64,000 bases of DNA, taken from Sphingopyxis witflariensis. GTDB lineage: Bacteria > Pseudomonadota > Alphaproteobacteria > Sphingomonadales > Sphingomonadaceae. This document shows, one piece after another, positions 56,026 to 64,000 of the stretch (the stretch's first letter is position 1; each line of letters opens with the position of its first letter). Below the pieces are notes generated by a model that saw only the letters and a program-made list of their open reading frames with translations, was not told the DNA's origin and ran no database searches. Where the stretch lies: contig NZ_NISJ01000006.1 of the NCBI RefSeq assembly GCF_002205635.1, positions 1 to 64,000 of the forward strand. The letters are read 5' to 3'. Made by a program: the position numbers and the translations under genes.

Positions 56026-57093
56026 ATGTCCTTCTTTGCTTCCGCTACCGATGCCGCCTATGCGCTCGTCCGCCCGCTCGTCCACGCCACCGATGGCGAG
56101 GCGGCGCATAATCTGACGATCAGCGCCTTGCAGCCGTTGCCGCGCGCCCACCGCGCGCTGACCAGCCCGGTGCTGGCGACCGAGCTGGCCGGGATCGCCT
56201 TTCCCAACCCGGTCGGGCTTGCCCCCGGTTTCGACAAGGATGCCCGCGTCGCGCATGTGATGCCGCATTTCGGTTTCGGCTTTGTCGAGGTCGGCACGCT
56301 CACCCCGCTGCCGCAGGAAGGCAATCCGCGCCCACGGCTGTTCCGGCTGGTCGAGGATGGTGCGGTGATCAACCGCATGGGCTTTAACAATGGCGGACAG
56401 GCTGCGGCGGCCGACCGGATCGCGCGGCTGCGCGGCTGCGGGCTCGCGGTGCCGCTTGGCATCAATATCGGCGCGAACAAGGACAGCGCCGACCGCATCG
56501 CCGACTATGCCAAGGGTACGGCGGCGATGGCGCCGCTCGCCGATTATCTGACCGTCAATATCAGCTCGCCCAACACCCCGGGGCTCCGCGCCTTGCAGGA
56601 CAAGGGCGCGCTGGAGGCGCTGCTCGACGGTGTGGCGGCGGCGCAGCCCGCAGGCGCGGCCAAGCCCGTGTTCCTGAAGGTCGCACCCGATCTCGAGCCC
56701 GCCGATATCGACGATATTGTCGCGGTGGCGATCGACAAGGGACTGGCTGCGGTTATCGTATCGAACACCACGATCACGCGCCCCGCGCTGGCCTCGCGCC
56801 ATGCCGATGAGGCCGGCGGGCTGTCGGGCGCCCCGCTCGCCGACCTCGCGTTGCAGCGGGTGAGGGACTTTCACGTCGCCAGTGGTGGCCAGGTGCCGCT
56901 GGTGGCCGCAGGCGGGATCGCCTCGGCCGAACAGGCGTGGGACCGTATTCTTGCTGGCGCCAGTCTGGTGCAAATCTATTCGGCGATGGTCTTTGCGGGG
57001 CCGGGGCTTGCTGCGCGGATCGCGCGCGGGCTGGAAAAGCTTGCGGTGCGCGATGGCTTCGCGCGGGTGGCCGACGCCGTGGGGACGCGATAA
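56026..57093 (+). CDS. pyrD: Quinone-dependent dihydroorotate dehydrogenase (class 2)
   Basis: The 355-residue membrane-associated FMN enzyme oxidises dihydroorotate to orotate in pyrimidine synthesis, passing electrons to quinone. It has an amphipathic N-terminal helix region (ALVRPLVHATDGEAAHN), FPNPVGLAPGFDKDARV, INRMGFNNGG, the active-site VNISSPNTPGLR and the FMN-phosphate loops VAAGGI and GASLVQIYSA. The start at 56026 follows GGGCGGGG; the frame is open much further upstream but antisense to the DUF885 gene. Confidence 0.96.
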   Translation: MSFFASATDAAYALVRPLVHATDGEAAHNLTISALQPLPRAHRALTSPVLATELAGIAFPNPVGLAPGFDKDARVAHVMPHFGFGFVEVGTLTPLPQEGNPRPRLFRLVEDGAVINRMGFNNGGQAAAADRIARLRGCGLAVPLGINIGANKDSADRIADYAKGTAAMAPLADYLTVNISSPNTPGLRALQDKGALEALLDGVAAAQPAGAAKPVFLKVAPDLEPADIDDIVAVAIDKGLAAVIVSNTTITRPALASRHADEAGGLSGAPLADLALQRVRDFHVASGGQVPLVAAGGIASAEQAWDRILAGASLVQIYSAMVFAGPGLAARIARGLEKLAVRDGFARVADAVGTR

Positions 57094-57154
57094 GCCATTT
57101 TTGCTCTGGGGAACAAGGCTTGCGTTGACCTGAGGCGCGCGCCAAAGTCACCGC

Positions 57155-58846
57155 ATGTTGAAAAGATTCCTCCCTCTCGCAACCCTCCTTACCCTGACCC
57201 TCCCGTCGCTTGCCGCGGCGCAGGGCGTGACCTCGTCTGCCGATCCGCGCGCGACCGAGGCGGGGCGTCAGATTTTGCACGCGGGTGGCACGGCCGCCGA
57301 CGCTGCGATCGCGATGGTTGCCATGCTGACGCTCGTCGAACCGCAATCGAGCGGGGTCGGAGGCGGCGGTTTCCTAGTTTATCACAACGCAGGCGACGAT
57401 AGCATCGGGACGATCGACGGGCGCGAAATGGCGCCCGCTGCGGCGAAGCCCGGCCGCTTTCTCGCTCCCGATGGCAAGCCGCGTCCCTATTCGGACGTGA
57501 TACCGGGCGGGCTGTCGGTCGGCGTGCCGGGCAATGTGCGGTTGATGGAAATGGCGCACAAGCGCTGGGGCAAGCTCGAATGGAAGGCGCTGTTTCAACC
57601 CGCGATCAAGCTGGCGGAAGAGGGGTATCAAGTGACCCCGGCGCTCTACAATTGGCTCGATCGCTTCCAGACCCAGTGGAAAGATTTCCCGGAAGCGCGC
57701 GCAATTTATTATGTCGACGGCAAGCCCGCACCGGTCGGCACGCGGATCAAGAATCCGGCCTATGCCGCTCTGCTGCGCGACATTGCGGCGCGTGGACCCG
57801 ACGCTTTTTATGCCGGCGCCAATGCGCGCGCGATCAGCGATGCCGTGGCCAATGCGCAGCGTAACCCCGCGATACTGACCGCCAGGGACCTTGCCTCGTA
57901 CAAGGCGAAGGATCGTCCGGCGGTCTGTGCAACCTATCGCGTTTACAAGGTGTGCGGCATGGGGCCGCCCTCGTCGGGCGCGACGACCGTTTTCGGTATT
58001 CTCGGCATGATCGAGGGCTGGGATATGAAGACGATGGGCAAGGCCAATCCGATGAGCTGGCACCTGCTGTCGGAGGCGATGCAGCTTGCTTATGCCGACC
58101 GCGAAAAATATCTCGGCGACGGCGATTTCGTCGATGTGCCCGTTACGGGGCTGCTCGACAAAAACTATCTGGCCGAGCGGCGGCAGCTGATCTCGCCCTA
58201 TGGCCGTGCGACAAGCTATCCCGCGGGCGATCCGCCGGGAGCGAAGCCGCGCACGGTATCGGGCCCGGTCGCCGAGCAGGGCACGACCCATTTCGTCGTC
58301 GTCGACCGCGCGGGCAGCGTCGCGTCGATGACCTCGACGGTCGAAAGCATCTTTGGCAGCAACCTGATCGCCAACGGCTATTTCCTCAACAACGAGATGA
58401 CCGATTTCGACCTGAGCCCCGAAAAGGGCGGCGCGCCCGCTGCGAACCGCGTCGAAGCGGGCAAACGGCCGCTGTCGTCGATGTCGCCGACGGTCGTCTA
58501 TGGCCCCGACGGCAAGGTCGTGCTCGCGGTGGGTTCGGCGGGCGGCAAGCGGATCATCATGCATGTGACCAAGACGCTGGTCGGCGTGCTCGATTGGGGG
58601 CTGAGTGCCGAGGAGGCGATCGCGCTCCCCAACCTGTTCTACGGCCAGGCGGGCGTGCTGATCGAGGGCAACGACATGGGCAAGGCGATCGCCGAACAGA
58701 TGAAGCCCTTTGGCTATGAGTTTAACCCCACCGATCTCGGGTCGAAGCTCAATGCCGCGCAACGCGTTGGCGATGTGTGGCACGGCGCCGCCGATCCGCG
58801 TGGTCCCGGCACTTCGTCGGTGGATGACGCGCCGCCGCAGGGCTAG
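57155..58846 (+). CDS. ggt: Gamma-glutamyltransferase
   Basis: The 563-residue periplasmic Ntn-hydrolase precursor has a signal peptide (to about residue 22, AAAQ). The large subunit contains GVGGGGFLVYHN. The autoprocessing site is GTTHFVVVD with Thr378 as new N-terminus of the small subunit, and the glutamyl-binding SMSPTVVYGPDGK follows. It cleaves or transfers the gamma-glutamyl group of glutathione. The residue after TTH(F) is Val where many family members have Ser, probably neutral. It may supply glutathione-derived amino acids; gloB nearby is glutathione-dependent too, but in a separate unit. Confidence 0.95.
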   Translation: MLKRFLPLATLLTLTLPSLAAAQGVTSSADPRATEAGRQILHAGGTAADAAIAMVAMLTLVEPQSSGVGGGGFLVYHNAGDDSIGTIDGREMAPAAAKPGRFLAPDGKPRPYSDVIPGGLSVGVPGNVRLMEMAHKRWGKLEWKALFQPAIKLAEEGYQVTPALYNWLDRFQTQWKDFPEARAIYYVDGKPAPVGTRIKNPAYAALLRDIAARGPDAFYAGANARAISDAVANAQRNPAILTARDLASYKAKDRPAVCATYRVYKVCGMGPPSSGATTVFGILGMIEGWDMKTMGKANPMSWHLLSEAMQLAYADREKYLGDGDFVDVPVTGLLDKNYLAERRQLISPYGRATSYPAGDPPGAKPRTVSGPVAEQGTTHFVVVDRAGSVASMTSTVESIFGSNLIANGYFLNNEMTDFDLSPEKGGAPAANRVEAGKRPLSSMSPTVVYGPDGKVVLAVGSAGGKRIIMHVTKTLVGVLDWGLSAEEAIALPNLFYGQAGVLIEGNDMGKAIAEQMKPFGYEFNPTDLGSKLNAAQRVGDVWHGAADPRGPGTSSVDDAPPQG

Positions 58847-58898
58847 AATACGACCAGGAAAAACATAACAGACCAACCTCTCCGGGGAGAGAAGAAAA

Positions 58899-60728
58899 AT
58901 GAAATTGAAAAACCCGCATCTCGACCATTTCCCCAGCCTGGTCGCGATGTTCTTCGACCGCGCCGAACGGGGCGGCGACGATCCGTTTCTGTGGCGCAAG
59001 GCCGATCGCGCGTGGCAGCCGCTGAGCTGGCGACAGGTCGCGCATCAGGTCGCGGCGCTCGCGCATCATTTGCGCGCACTTGGGCTGAAGAATGGCGACC
59101 GGGTGGTGCTGGTCAGCGAAAACCGTCCCGAATGGTGCATCGCCGACCTTGGCATCATGGCCGCGGGCTGCATCACCGTCCCGACCTATACGACCAACAC
59201 CGAACGCGACCACCAGCATATCCTCGACAATAGCGGCGCCCGCGCGGTGGTCGTTTCGACCGCGAAGCTGGCCCGGACGCTGATGCCCGCGGTGATGCGC
59301 TCGAACGCGCATATCGTCATCAGCATGGAAAATCTGCGTATCGGTCAGCAGGGCGACGTGGCGATCCACGACTGGGATTCGCTCGTTACGGGCGGTGAGG
59401 CGCATCTGGATGAAGCTCACACACGCGCTGCCGCAATGACCCGCGACGACACCGCCTGCCTTATCTATACCAGCGGCACCGGGGGCGCGCCACGCGGGGT
59501 GATGCAGCATCATGGCGCGATCCTGCACAATGCGGCAGGCGCTGCGGAAGTTCTCGTCAACGACTTCGGTATCGGCGACGAAGAGGTTTTCCTGTCCTTC
59601 CTCCCGCTCAGTCACGCCTATGAACATTCGGGCGGCCAGTTCCTGCCGATCATGGTCGGCGCGCAGATTTATTACAGCGAAGGCCTCGAAAAGCTCGTCG
59701 CGAATATCGAGGAGACGCGCCCGACGATCATGGTCGTCGTGCCGCGCCTGTTCGAGGTGATCCGTGCGCGGATGATCAAATCGGTCGAAAAACAGGGCAA
59801 GCTCGCCAACTGGATGCTGGGTCAGGCGCTGCGCGTCGGCGAAAAGGATTATGAGCGCCGCATGGGGGTGCTCGACCGGCCGGTCGACATCATCCTCGAC
59901 AAATTGTTCCGGCCCAAGATCCAGAAACGCTTCGGCGGCCGGATGAAGGCGCTGGTGTCGGGCGGCGCACCGCTCAATCCCGAAATCGGCGTCTTCTTCC
60001 ACTCGATCGGCCTGACCTTGCTTCAGGGCTATGGCCAGACCGAGGCGGGGCCGGTGATCAGCTGCAACCGCCCTGCCGCCGGGATCAAGATGGACACTGT
60101 TGGCCCGCCGCTGATGAACACCGAAGTGCGCATCGCCGACGATGGCGAAATATTGGTGCGCGGCGAGCTGGTGATGAAGGGCTATTGGCGTAACGAGGCG
60201 GAGACCGAGCGTGTGCTCGTTCCCGATCCGGCCGAGCCCGACAAGGGCCCCTGGCTTCACACCGGCGACATCGGCCATATCGACCCGCAGGGCCGCATCG
60301 TCATAACCGACCGCAAGAAGGATCTGATCGTCAACGACAAGGGCGACAATGTCTCACCCCAGCGCGTCGAGGGGATGCTGACGCTCCAGCCCGAAATCCT
60401 TCAGGCGATGGTCTATGGCGACAAGCGCCCACATCTGGTCGGCATGTTGGTTCCCGACCCCGAATGGATGGCCGAATGGGCCGAGGCCGAGGGGCTGCCC
60501 AAGGATTTGGAACGGCTGCGCGAACATGAGAAATTCCGCGCCGCGCTGCGCACCGCAGTCGACCGCGTCAACGATCAGCTGTCGGTGGTCGAGAAGGTCC
60601 GCAAATTCGACCTCGCCGATGCGCCCTTCACGATCGAGAATGAGCAGATGACGCCCTCGATGAAGATCCGGCGGCATGTCCTGAGGGAAGTTTATGCGGA
60701 CAAGATTGCCGCGCTGTACAAGGCATAG
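58899..60728 (+). CDS. AMP-forming long-chain acyl-CoA synthetase-like enzyme
   Basis: The 609-residue ANL-superfamily protein has the P-loop motif IYTSGTGGAPRGVM (Gly-Gly where TTG is usual, as in FACS15-type members). It also has GYGQTEAGPVIS, LHTGDIG and DRKKDLIVNDKGDNVSPQRVEG carrying the hinge and C-terminal lysine region. It activates a long-chain fatty acid to acyl-CoA via acyl-AMP. The ATG follows a purine-rich GGGGAGAG site. A hairpin follows the stop. Confidence 0.92.
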   Translation: MKLKNPHLDHFPSLVAMFFDRAERGGDDPFLWRKADRAWQPLSWRQVAHQVAALAHHLRALGLKNGDRVVLVSENRPEWCIADLGIMAAGCITVPTYTTNTERDHQHILDNSGARAVVVSTAKLARTLMPAVMRSNAHIVISMENLRIGQQGDVAIHDWDSLVTGGEAHLDEAHTRAAAMTRDDTACLIYTSGTGGAPRGVMQHHGAILHNAAGAAEVLVNDFGIGDEEVFLSFLPLSHAYEHSGGQFLPIMVGAQIYYSEGLEKLVANIEETRPTIMVVVPRLFEVIRARMIKSVEKQGKLANWMLGQALRVGEKDYERRMGVLDRPVDIILDKLFRPKIQKRFGGRMKALVSGGAPLNPEIGVFFHSIGLTLLQGYGQTEAGPVISCNRPAAGIKMDTVGPPLMNTEVRIADDGEILVRGELVMKGYWRNEAETERVLVPDPAEPDKGPWLHTGDIGHIDPQGRIVITDRKKDLIVNDKGDNVSPQRVEGMLTLQPEILQAMVYGDKRPHLVGMLVPDPEWMAEWAEAEGLPKDLERLREHEKFRAALRTAVDRVNDQLSVVEKVRKFDLADAPFTIENEQMTPSMKIRRHVLREVYADKIAALYKA

Positions 60729-60730
60729 CC

Positions 60731-60757
60731 CGTCGCCCCTGCCTTTGCGGGGGCGAC
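60731..60757 (+). terminator. Hairpin after the acyl-CoA synthetase gene
   Basis: GTCGCCCC pairs with GGGGCGAC around a TGCCTTTGC loop, 3 nt after the stop codon. It resembles the CCCCGC-GAAA-GCGGGG repeats in shape but differs in sequence. No T-run. Confidence 0.5.
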
Positions 60758-60771
60758 GCTAACTATAGATA

Positions 60772-60822
60772 ACAGGCGGGGCTGCGACCCGAGGAGCTCG
60801 GCGCAAACCGGACCCCGCCTGT
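60772..60822. repeat. Nested stem-loop: ACAGGCGGGG arms with inner CCGAG/CTCGG
   Basis: Perfect 10-bp outer arms at 60772-60781 and 60813-60822 enclose a 31-nt loop that itself contains CCGAG-GAG-CTCGG. It lies between the convergent acyl-CoA synthetase and lipoprotein genes and may be a terminator for the latter. Confidence 0.45.
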
Positions 60823-60838
60823 GGCTGAACCCTTGGAT

Positions 60839-61282
60839 TCAGCCTGCATCCCCTTCCGGTTTGCGATAGGGGACGAATTCGCCAAGTACGCATGTCGGAC
60901 CGCGGATGCCGCTCGACCGATCGACCAGATGAAAGAAATCGCCGGCGCAGGTCGACGATCCGAACTGGCGCACGACCATGATGTCGCTGTCGCGCGCCAG
61001 GCCCGGACAGCTGCCCTTCAGGTCGTTGCGATAGACCAGCTTGCCGCTGGCCCGATAAAGCAGGATATCGTCCGATATGCGGATCGTGTCGGTGGTGCGG
61101 AAATTGGGCAGGCATTTTTCCGGCGGGCCCGGAACCTTGCCCGCGAGTTGCTTGTTGAGCCGCTCGGCCTGCTTCGGGGTGAGCGCTTCGGCGCCGGGAG
61201 CGGCGCTGCCGGCCGGGGCACAGCTTGCGATCAGTGGCGCCGCCATCAGCGCTGCGGCATAAATCAGCTTCGGCTTGGCCAT
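60839..61282 (-). CDS. Small hypothetical lipoprotein
   Basis: The 147-residue protein has a lipoprotein signal (LIASC, Cys21). The mature part has EALTPKQAERLNKQLAGKVP, then IRISDDILLYRASGKLVYRN and four cysteines (for example KCLPNFR, GSCPGLA, SSTCAGDFF, GPTCVLGEF) that could form two disulfides. Similar small lipoproteins are common in sphingomonads, with no assigned function. Monocistronic. Confidence 0.75.
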   Translation of the reverse strand: MAKPKLIYAAALMAAPLIASCAPAGSAAPGAEALTPKQAERLNKQLAGKVPGPPEKCLPNFRTTDTIRISDDILLYRASGKLVYRNDLKGSCPGLARDSDIMVVRQFGSSTCAGDFFHLVDRSSGIRGPTCVLGEFVPYRKPEGDAG

Positions 61283-61328
61283 CTTGTGTCTCCTCGACGG
61301 TTTCTTCAGGAATGGAGGTTTCTAAAAG

Positions 61329-62057
61329 CTATGCCGCATCCTTCAGCGCGCGGATGCGCCCGAGTTCTGCGGCGTTTGGCGCGCGCAGGAAGGGGTTGGT
61401 CGCGCGTTCAAGGCCGATGCTCGTCGGCACTGTCGCTTCACCCGCCGCACGCGCCGATTCGACCGCGGCCAGTCGCGCGGCAAGCGCCTCATTGCCGGGG
61501 TCGACGGTCACCGCGAAGCGCGCGTTCGACAGCGTATATTCGTGCGCGCAGTAAACGCGCGTCGCATCATCGAGCGTGCCCAGCTTTTGCATATTGGCGA
61601 ACATCTGCTCGGCGGTGCCTTCGAACAGGCGGCCGCAGCCCATCGCGAACATCGTGTCGCCGACGAAAATCGCGGCGTCGCTGGCGAAATGATAGGCGAT
61701 ATGACCGGCGGTGTGTGCGGGGACGTCCCAGACCTCGGCTTCGACGCTGCCCAGGCGAACGCGATCGCCGCCCTTCACCTGGACGTCGAGCGTCGGGATG
61801 CGTTCAAATTCGGCGGCGGGGCCGGTGATCGTGCAGCCGGTTGCGGCCTTGATCGCGGCATTGCCGCCAGTGTGGTCGGGGTGCCAGTGGGTGTTCCAGA
61901 TATCGGTGATCGTCCAACCGCGCTCTGTCGCTGCGGCGAGGACCGGTTCGGCAACCGCGGGATCGACGGCCATCGTCTTGCCGCTCTGGGGTTCGTGGAC
62001 CAGCCAGACATAATTGTCGCTGAGGACGGGGATACGGACGATGTCGAGTGCAGTCAC
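61329..62057 (-). CDS. gloB: Hydroxyacylglutathione hydrolase (glyoxalase II)
   Basis: The 242-residue metallo-beta-lactamase-fold enzyme hydrolyses S-D-lactoylglutathione to D-lactate. It has THWHPDHTGG with the metal ligands His57, His59, Asp61 and His62, a later FVGDTMFAMGCGRLFEG, and the C-terminal YCAHEYTLSNARFA that binds glutathione. I start at the GTG at 62057 (TALDIVRIPVLSDN) with AAGGAAA upstream; a longer frame begins at 62090. It lies 241 bp from the glyoxalase I-like gene on the same strand, so the pathway genes are near each other but not obviously one operon. Confidence 0.95.
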   Translation of the reverse strand: MTALDIVRIPVLSDNYVWLVHEPQSGKTMAVDPAVAEPVLAAATERGWTITDIWNTHWHPDHTGGNAAIKAATGCTITGPAAEFERIPTLDVQVKGGDRVRLGSVEAEVWDVPAHTAGHIAYHFASDAAIFVGDTMFAMGCGRLFEGTAEQMFANMQKLGTLDDATRVYCAHEYTLSNARFAVTVDPGNEALAARLAAVESARAAGEATVPTSIGLERATNPFLRAPNAAELGRIRALKDAA

Positions 62058-62130
62058 GAACGTTTCCTTTCTCGCCAGCCTCTCAACCATTTAGACGGAG
62101 CCGGTGGCGATCCGCCTTGATCGTACATCC

Positions 62131-62241
62131 TCAATGCACGATTGCATCCTGTCCTTCCGCAATAAATTCGACATGGCCGAAAGTATCGGCGAGCAGGGCG
62201 AGTTTGCCATAGCGAAAGCTATCTGTCTCCCCCTCTTGCAT
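62131..62241 (-). CDS. Possible 36-residue protein between gloB and the VOC gene
   Basis: A short frame begins MQEGETDSFRYGKLALLADT and ends in IAEGQDAIVH. The composition looks coding (balanced charged and hydrophobic residues, unlike random frames in GC-rich DNA). It has only a weak upstream purine site. It could be a small protein or the 3' remnant of a lost gene. Nothing comparable is recognised. Confidence 0.3.
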   Translation of the reverse strand: MQEGETDSFRYGKLALLADTFGHVEFIAEGQDAIVH

Positions 62242-62298
62242 CGCCCATTGCGGTGATGCCGGGCACGTCGAAATCGATCGGCGCGCCCGGCATCATTG

Positions 62299-62736
62299 TT
62301 ACCAGCTTCCCGTGTTGGGCATCGATGCCCAGGGTTCCTGCGGCGGCAAATGGCCTTCCTGCAGCAGTTCGACCGAAATGCCGTCGGGCGAGCGGACGAA
62401 CGCCATATGGCCGTCGCGCGGCGGGCGGTTGATCGTCACCCCGGCGTCCATCAGCCGCTGGCACGTCGCGTAAATATCGTCAACGCGATAGGCAAGGTGG
62501 CCGAAGTTCCGGCCGCCGTCATAGGCTTCGGGTGCGCTGCCATCCTCGGCGGGCCAATTATAGGTCAGCTCGACCTCGGCGATGCCGTCCTGCCCCGGAC
62601 AGGCGAGGAAGATCAGCGTGAAACGTCCCTGTTCGCTGTCAAAGCGGCGGGTTTCCTCCAGACCGATATGGTTGAAGAAGGCGATCGTTGCATCGGGGTC
62701 GGTGACCCGGATCATCGTGTGAAGATATTTTGTCAT
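62299..62736 (-). CDS. VOC-family lactoylglutathione lyase (glyoxalase I) -like protein
   Basis: The 145-residue vicinal-oxygen-chelate protein has the metal ligand His in YLHTMIRVTD (His6) and FLACPGQDGIAEVELTYNW (Glu near 55). It also has GRNFGHLAYRVDD (His) and SPDGISVELLQEG (Glu), the glyoxalase I ligand set. It should isomerise methylglyoxal-glutathione hemithioacetal to lactoylglutathione, the substrate of the gloB product nearby. The length suits a single-domain GloA. Confidence 0.88.
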   Translation of the reverse strand: MTKYLHTMIRVTDPDATIAFFNHIGLEETRRFDSEQGRFTLIFLACPGQDGIAEVELTYNWPAEDGSAPEAYDGGRNFGHLAYRVDDIYATCQRLMDAGVTINRPPRDGHMAFVRSPDGISVELLQEGHLPPQEPWASMPNTGSW

Positions 62737-62744
62737 GGCCCTGT

Positions 62745-63182
62745 TTAGGCGCGCAGCGACATTTCTTCAAAGGCTTCGAACAAGGATATGAATTCATCCG
62801 GAACAGGCGTGGGTGCGCCCTGCGCTTCGGCGACATGGACGCTGACTTCCATCCCCGCCGCACGCAGGTCGTCTTTCCCCGCGCCATGCAGTTCGAACAA
62901 AAAGGTCATCGAGCTGCGGCCGACGCGCGAACAGCGCACGCAAATGTCGATTTCCTCGTCGAGCAGGATCGGCACCTTATAATCGACCTCGGCGCGCGCG
63001 ACGTGAAATTCGGGGCTCTCGCGCTCGGGCCAGCGATCATAGACCCCGGCGGCGCGCCAATATTCGGTGATGCCAATGTCGAAATATTCGAGATAGCGGC
63101 TGTTGAATACAACGGCCTGCGCGTCGATTTCGGCATAGCGGACGCGCTTGCGGACGGAGAAGCGAAACTCACTGCGGGCCAT
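62745..63182 (-). CDS. Hotdog-fold acyl-CoA thioesterase (YbgC-like)
   Basis: The 145-residue 4-hydroxybenzoyl-CoA thioesterase-like protein has RYAEIDAQAVVFNSRYLEYF with the active-site Asp20, and the central-helix part ITEYWRAAG. It hydrolyses acyl-CoA. It is 9 bp downstream of the alpha/beta-hydrolase gene and 8 bp before the VOC gene, in one transcription unit. Confidence 0.92.
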   Translation of the reverse strand: MARSEFRFSVRKRVRYAEIDAQAVVFNSRYLEYFDIGITEYWRAAGVYDRWPERESPEFHVARAEVDYKVPILLDEEIDICVRCSRVGRSSMTFLFELHGAGKDDLRAAGMEVSVHVAEAQGAPTPVPDEFISLFEAFEEMSLRA

Positions 63183-63191
63183 GGGAATCCT

Positions 63192-63962
63192 TTAGTTTCG
63201 GGTGTCTGTTGCGAGCCGCGCGACGGTGTCGATCAGCAGCGCGATGTCGCTATCGCGCGACAGGCGGTGGTCGCCGCCCTTGATGAGCGTGGTTTGTACA
63301 TCTTCGCTGGCGAGCGCCGCCGACAGGCGCAGGCTGATGTCGGGCGGGACGTCGCCATCTTCCTGCCCGTGGAGCAGACGGACCGGGCAGGCGAGCGGAA
63401 TGACGGCGCCCAGCAGCCGGTTCGCTTCGCCCGACTGAAAAAAGCCGCGCGTCGTCACATAGGGCTGGTCGCTGTACGGTGTTTCCTCGCGCAACTCGCC
63501 CTCGGCGAGGATGATCGCCTTTTCGGTGTCGCTGAAACCCCAGTCGGTGAAATCGGGCGCGGCCGCAATGCCGACCAGCCCCGCAACGCGGCTCGGCCCG
63601 TCGCGTCGGACAAGCGCGAGCGCGGCGAGCAGCATCAGCCAGCCGCCCATCGACGACCCGACAATCAGCACGGGACCTTCGACGCGTGCGTCGATCAGGT
63701 CGATGATATCGCCGCGCCAGTCGAGCAGGGTCTGTTCGGCGAACAAACCGTCCGACTGGCCGCAACCGGCATAATCGAGCAACAGGCAGGCGCGTCCTTC
63801 GGCCGCGGCCCAGGCATGAAGCGCGGTCGCCTTGCCGCCCTCCATGTCGGACATGTAACCGGGCAGGAAGATGATCGTCGGTCCCGTTCCCACGACGTGG
63901 CGATAGGCAAGGCGGGGGCGGCCGGACCGCTCCAGATATTCGGGTGCGGGCGTTTCGGTCAC
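63192..63962 (-). CDS. Alpha/beta hydrolase (peptidase S9/dienelactone-hydrolase-like)
   Basis: The 256-residue protein has IFLPGYMSDMEG (31-42) and DYAGCGQSDG. The nucleophile elbow is VGSSMGGWL with Ser104, Asp is in GQEDGDVPP, and His lies in KGGDHRLS near the end. It is a cytoplasmic serine hydrolase of unknown substrate. It appears to be the first gene of the alpha/beta hydrolase - thioesterase - VOC unit; the sequence upstream of 63962 soon enters a dispersed repeat. Confidence 0.85.
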   Translation of the reverse strand: MTETPAPEYLERSGRPRLAYRHVVGTGPTIIFLPGYMSDMEGGKATALHAWAAAEGRACLLLDYAGCGQSDGLFAEQTLLDWRGDIIDLIDARVEGPVLIVGSSMGGWLMLLAALALVRRDGPSRVAGLVGIAAAPDFTDWGFSDTEKAIILAEGELREETPYSDQPYVTTRGFFQSGEANRLLGAVIPLACPVRLLHGQEDGDVPPDISLRLSAALASEDVQTTLIKGGDHRLSRDSDIALLIDTVARLATDTRN

Positions 63963-63980
63963 GCCGCTCCGTCCTCTGTT

Positions 63981-64000
63981 TCCGTTCGTGTCGAGCGAAG
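63981..64000 (+). repeat. GTCGAGCGAAG-type repeat, cut by the window edge (copy C3)
   Basis: The last 20 bases, TCCGTTCGTGTCGAGCGAAG, match the first half of the repeat found in sufS (48652) and at the Rrf2/sufB junction (52371). Its continuation is outside the window. Confidence 0.7.

Noticed and set aside
55957-56973. A 339-residue N-terminal extension of the DUF885 protein
   Set aside because: It lies antisense to pyrD; a GTG at 55956 with GGGAG upstream leads straight into a lipoprotein signal.
57374-58999. A 541-codon open frame opposite ggt
   Set aside because: ggt has the full signature on the plus strand; the antisense frame is a composition effect.

Overview
The window looks like chromosomal DNA of a high-GC alphaproteobacterium of the order Sphingomonadales, most likely Sphingopyxis-like. 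Supporting signs are two large TonB-dependent receptors, the BolA / J-domain / CobS / CobT neighbourhood, a complete SUF operon behind an Rrf2 regulator, and dispersed palindromic repeats. The genus is an inference from gene content and sequence style; no database was searched.

Layout. 1-680: the end of an IS3-family element that has cut an MFS efflux gene. 736-7099: a divergent nutrient locus (TetR regulator plus secreted M20 amidohydrolase, facing a TonB receptor plus secreted lipase) with two matching 26-bp palindromes between them. 7350-13588: guaA, a second TonB receptor with an Arg/Gly-rich insert, and a glycosyltransferase / LpxH-like pair. 13736-17293: an aldehyde dehydrogenase and an acetolactate-synthase-like enzyme separated by a small GIY-YIG nuclease gene that sits between perfect 31-bp inverted repeats. 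17469-19149: three small exported proteins. 19229-27333: cobT, an IS30 element inserted in a palindromic repeat, an MFS transporter, a lipoprotein hydrolase, cobS, a J-domain protein and a BolA-like protein. 27330-34024: small-enzyme genes (Nudix, cupin, epoxide hydrolase, SDR, AraC, beta-lactamase-like, PhzF, pdxH). 34149-43225: a long same-strand run (J-domain chaperone, YihY, fabI, GNAT, aroC, SLC13-type permease, two DAACS symporters). 43265-46544: a Pro/Gly/Arg-repeat lipoprotein, a P450 and an extensin-like protein. 46545-52868: the SUF iron-sulfur operon. 53156-63962: AraC regulator, DUF885 peptidase, pyrD, ggt, acyl-CoA synthetase, a small lipoprotein, gloB, a VOC/glyoxalase I protein, a thioesterase and an alpha/beta hydrolase.

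The most distinctive theme is the repeat population. At least four kinds of short palindromic repeat occur, and several lie inside real coding sequence: one pair adds about 39 residues to SufC, another forms the N-terminus of SufS, and a relative of the latter forms the C-terminal tail of the Rrf2 regulator. One repeat hosts the IS30 element and supplies the stop codon of its transposase. Another type frames the GIY-YIG gene and provides its Shine-Dalgarno sequence, which raises the possibility of a repeat-associated GIY-YIG mobile unit. An unrecognised gene lies inside the suf operon between sufB and sufC. No tRNA, rRNA or CRISPR array was seen, and the longest stretch without a gene is the 300-bp regulatory gap at 2711-3010.
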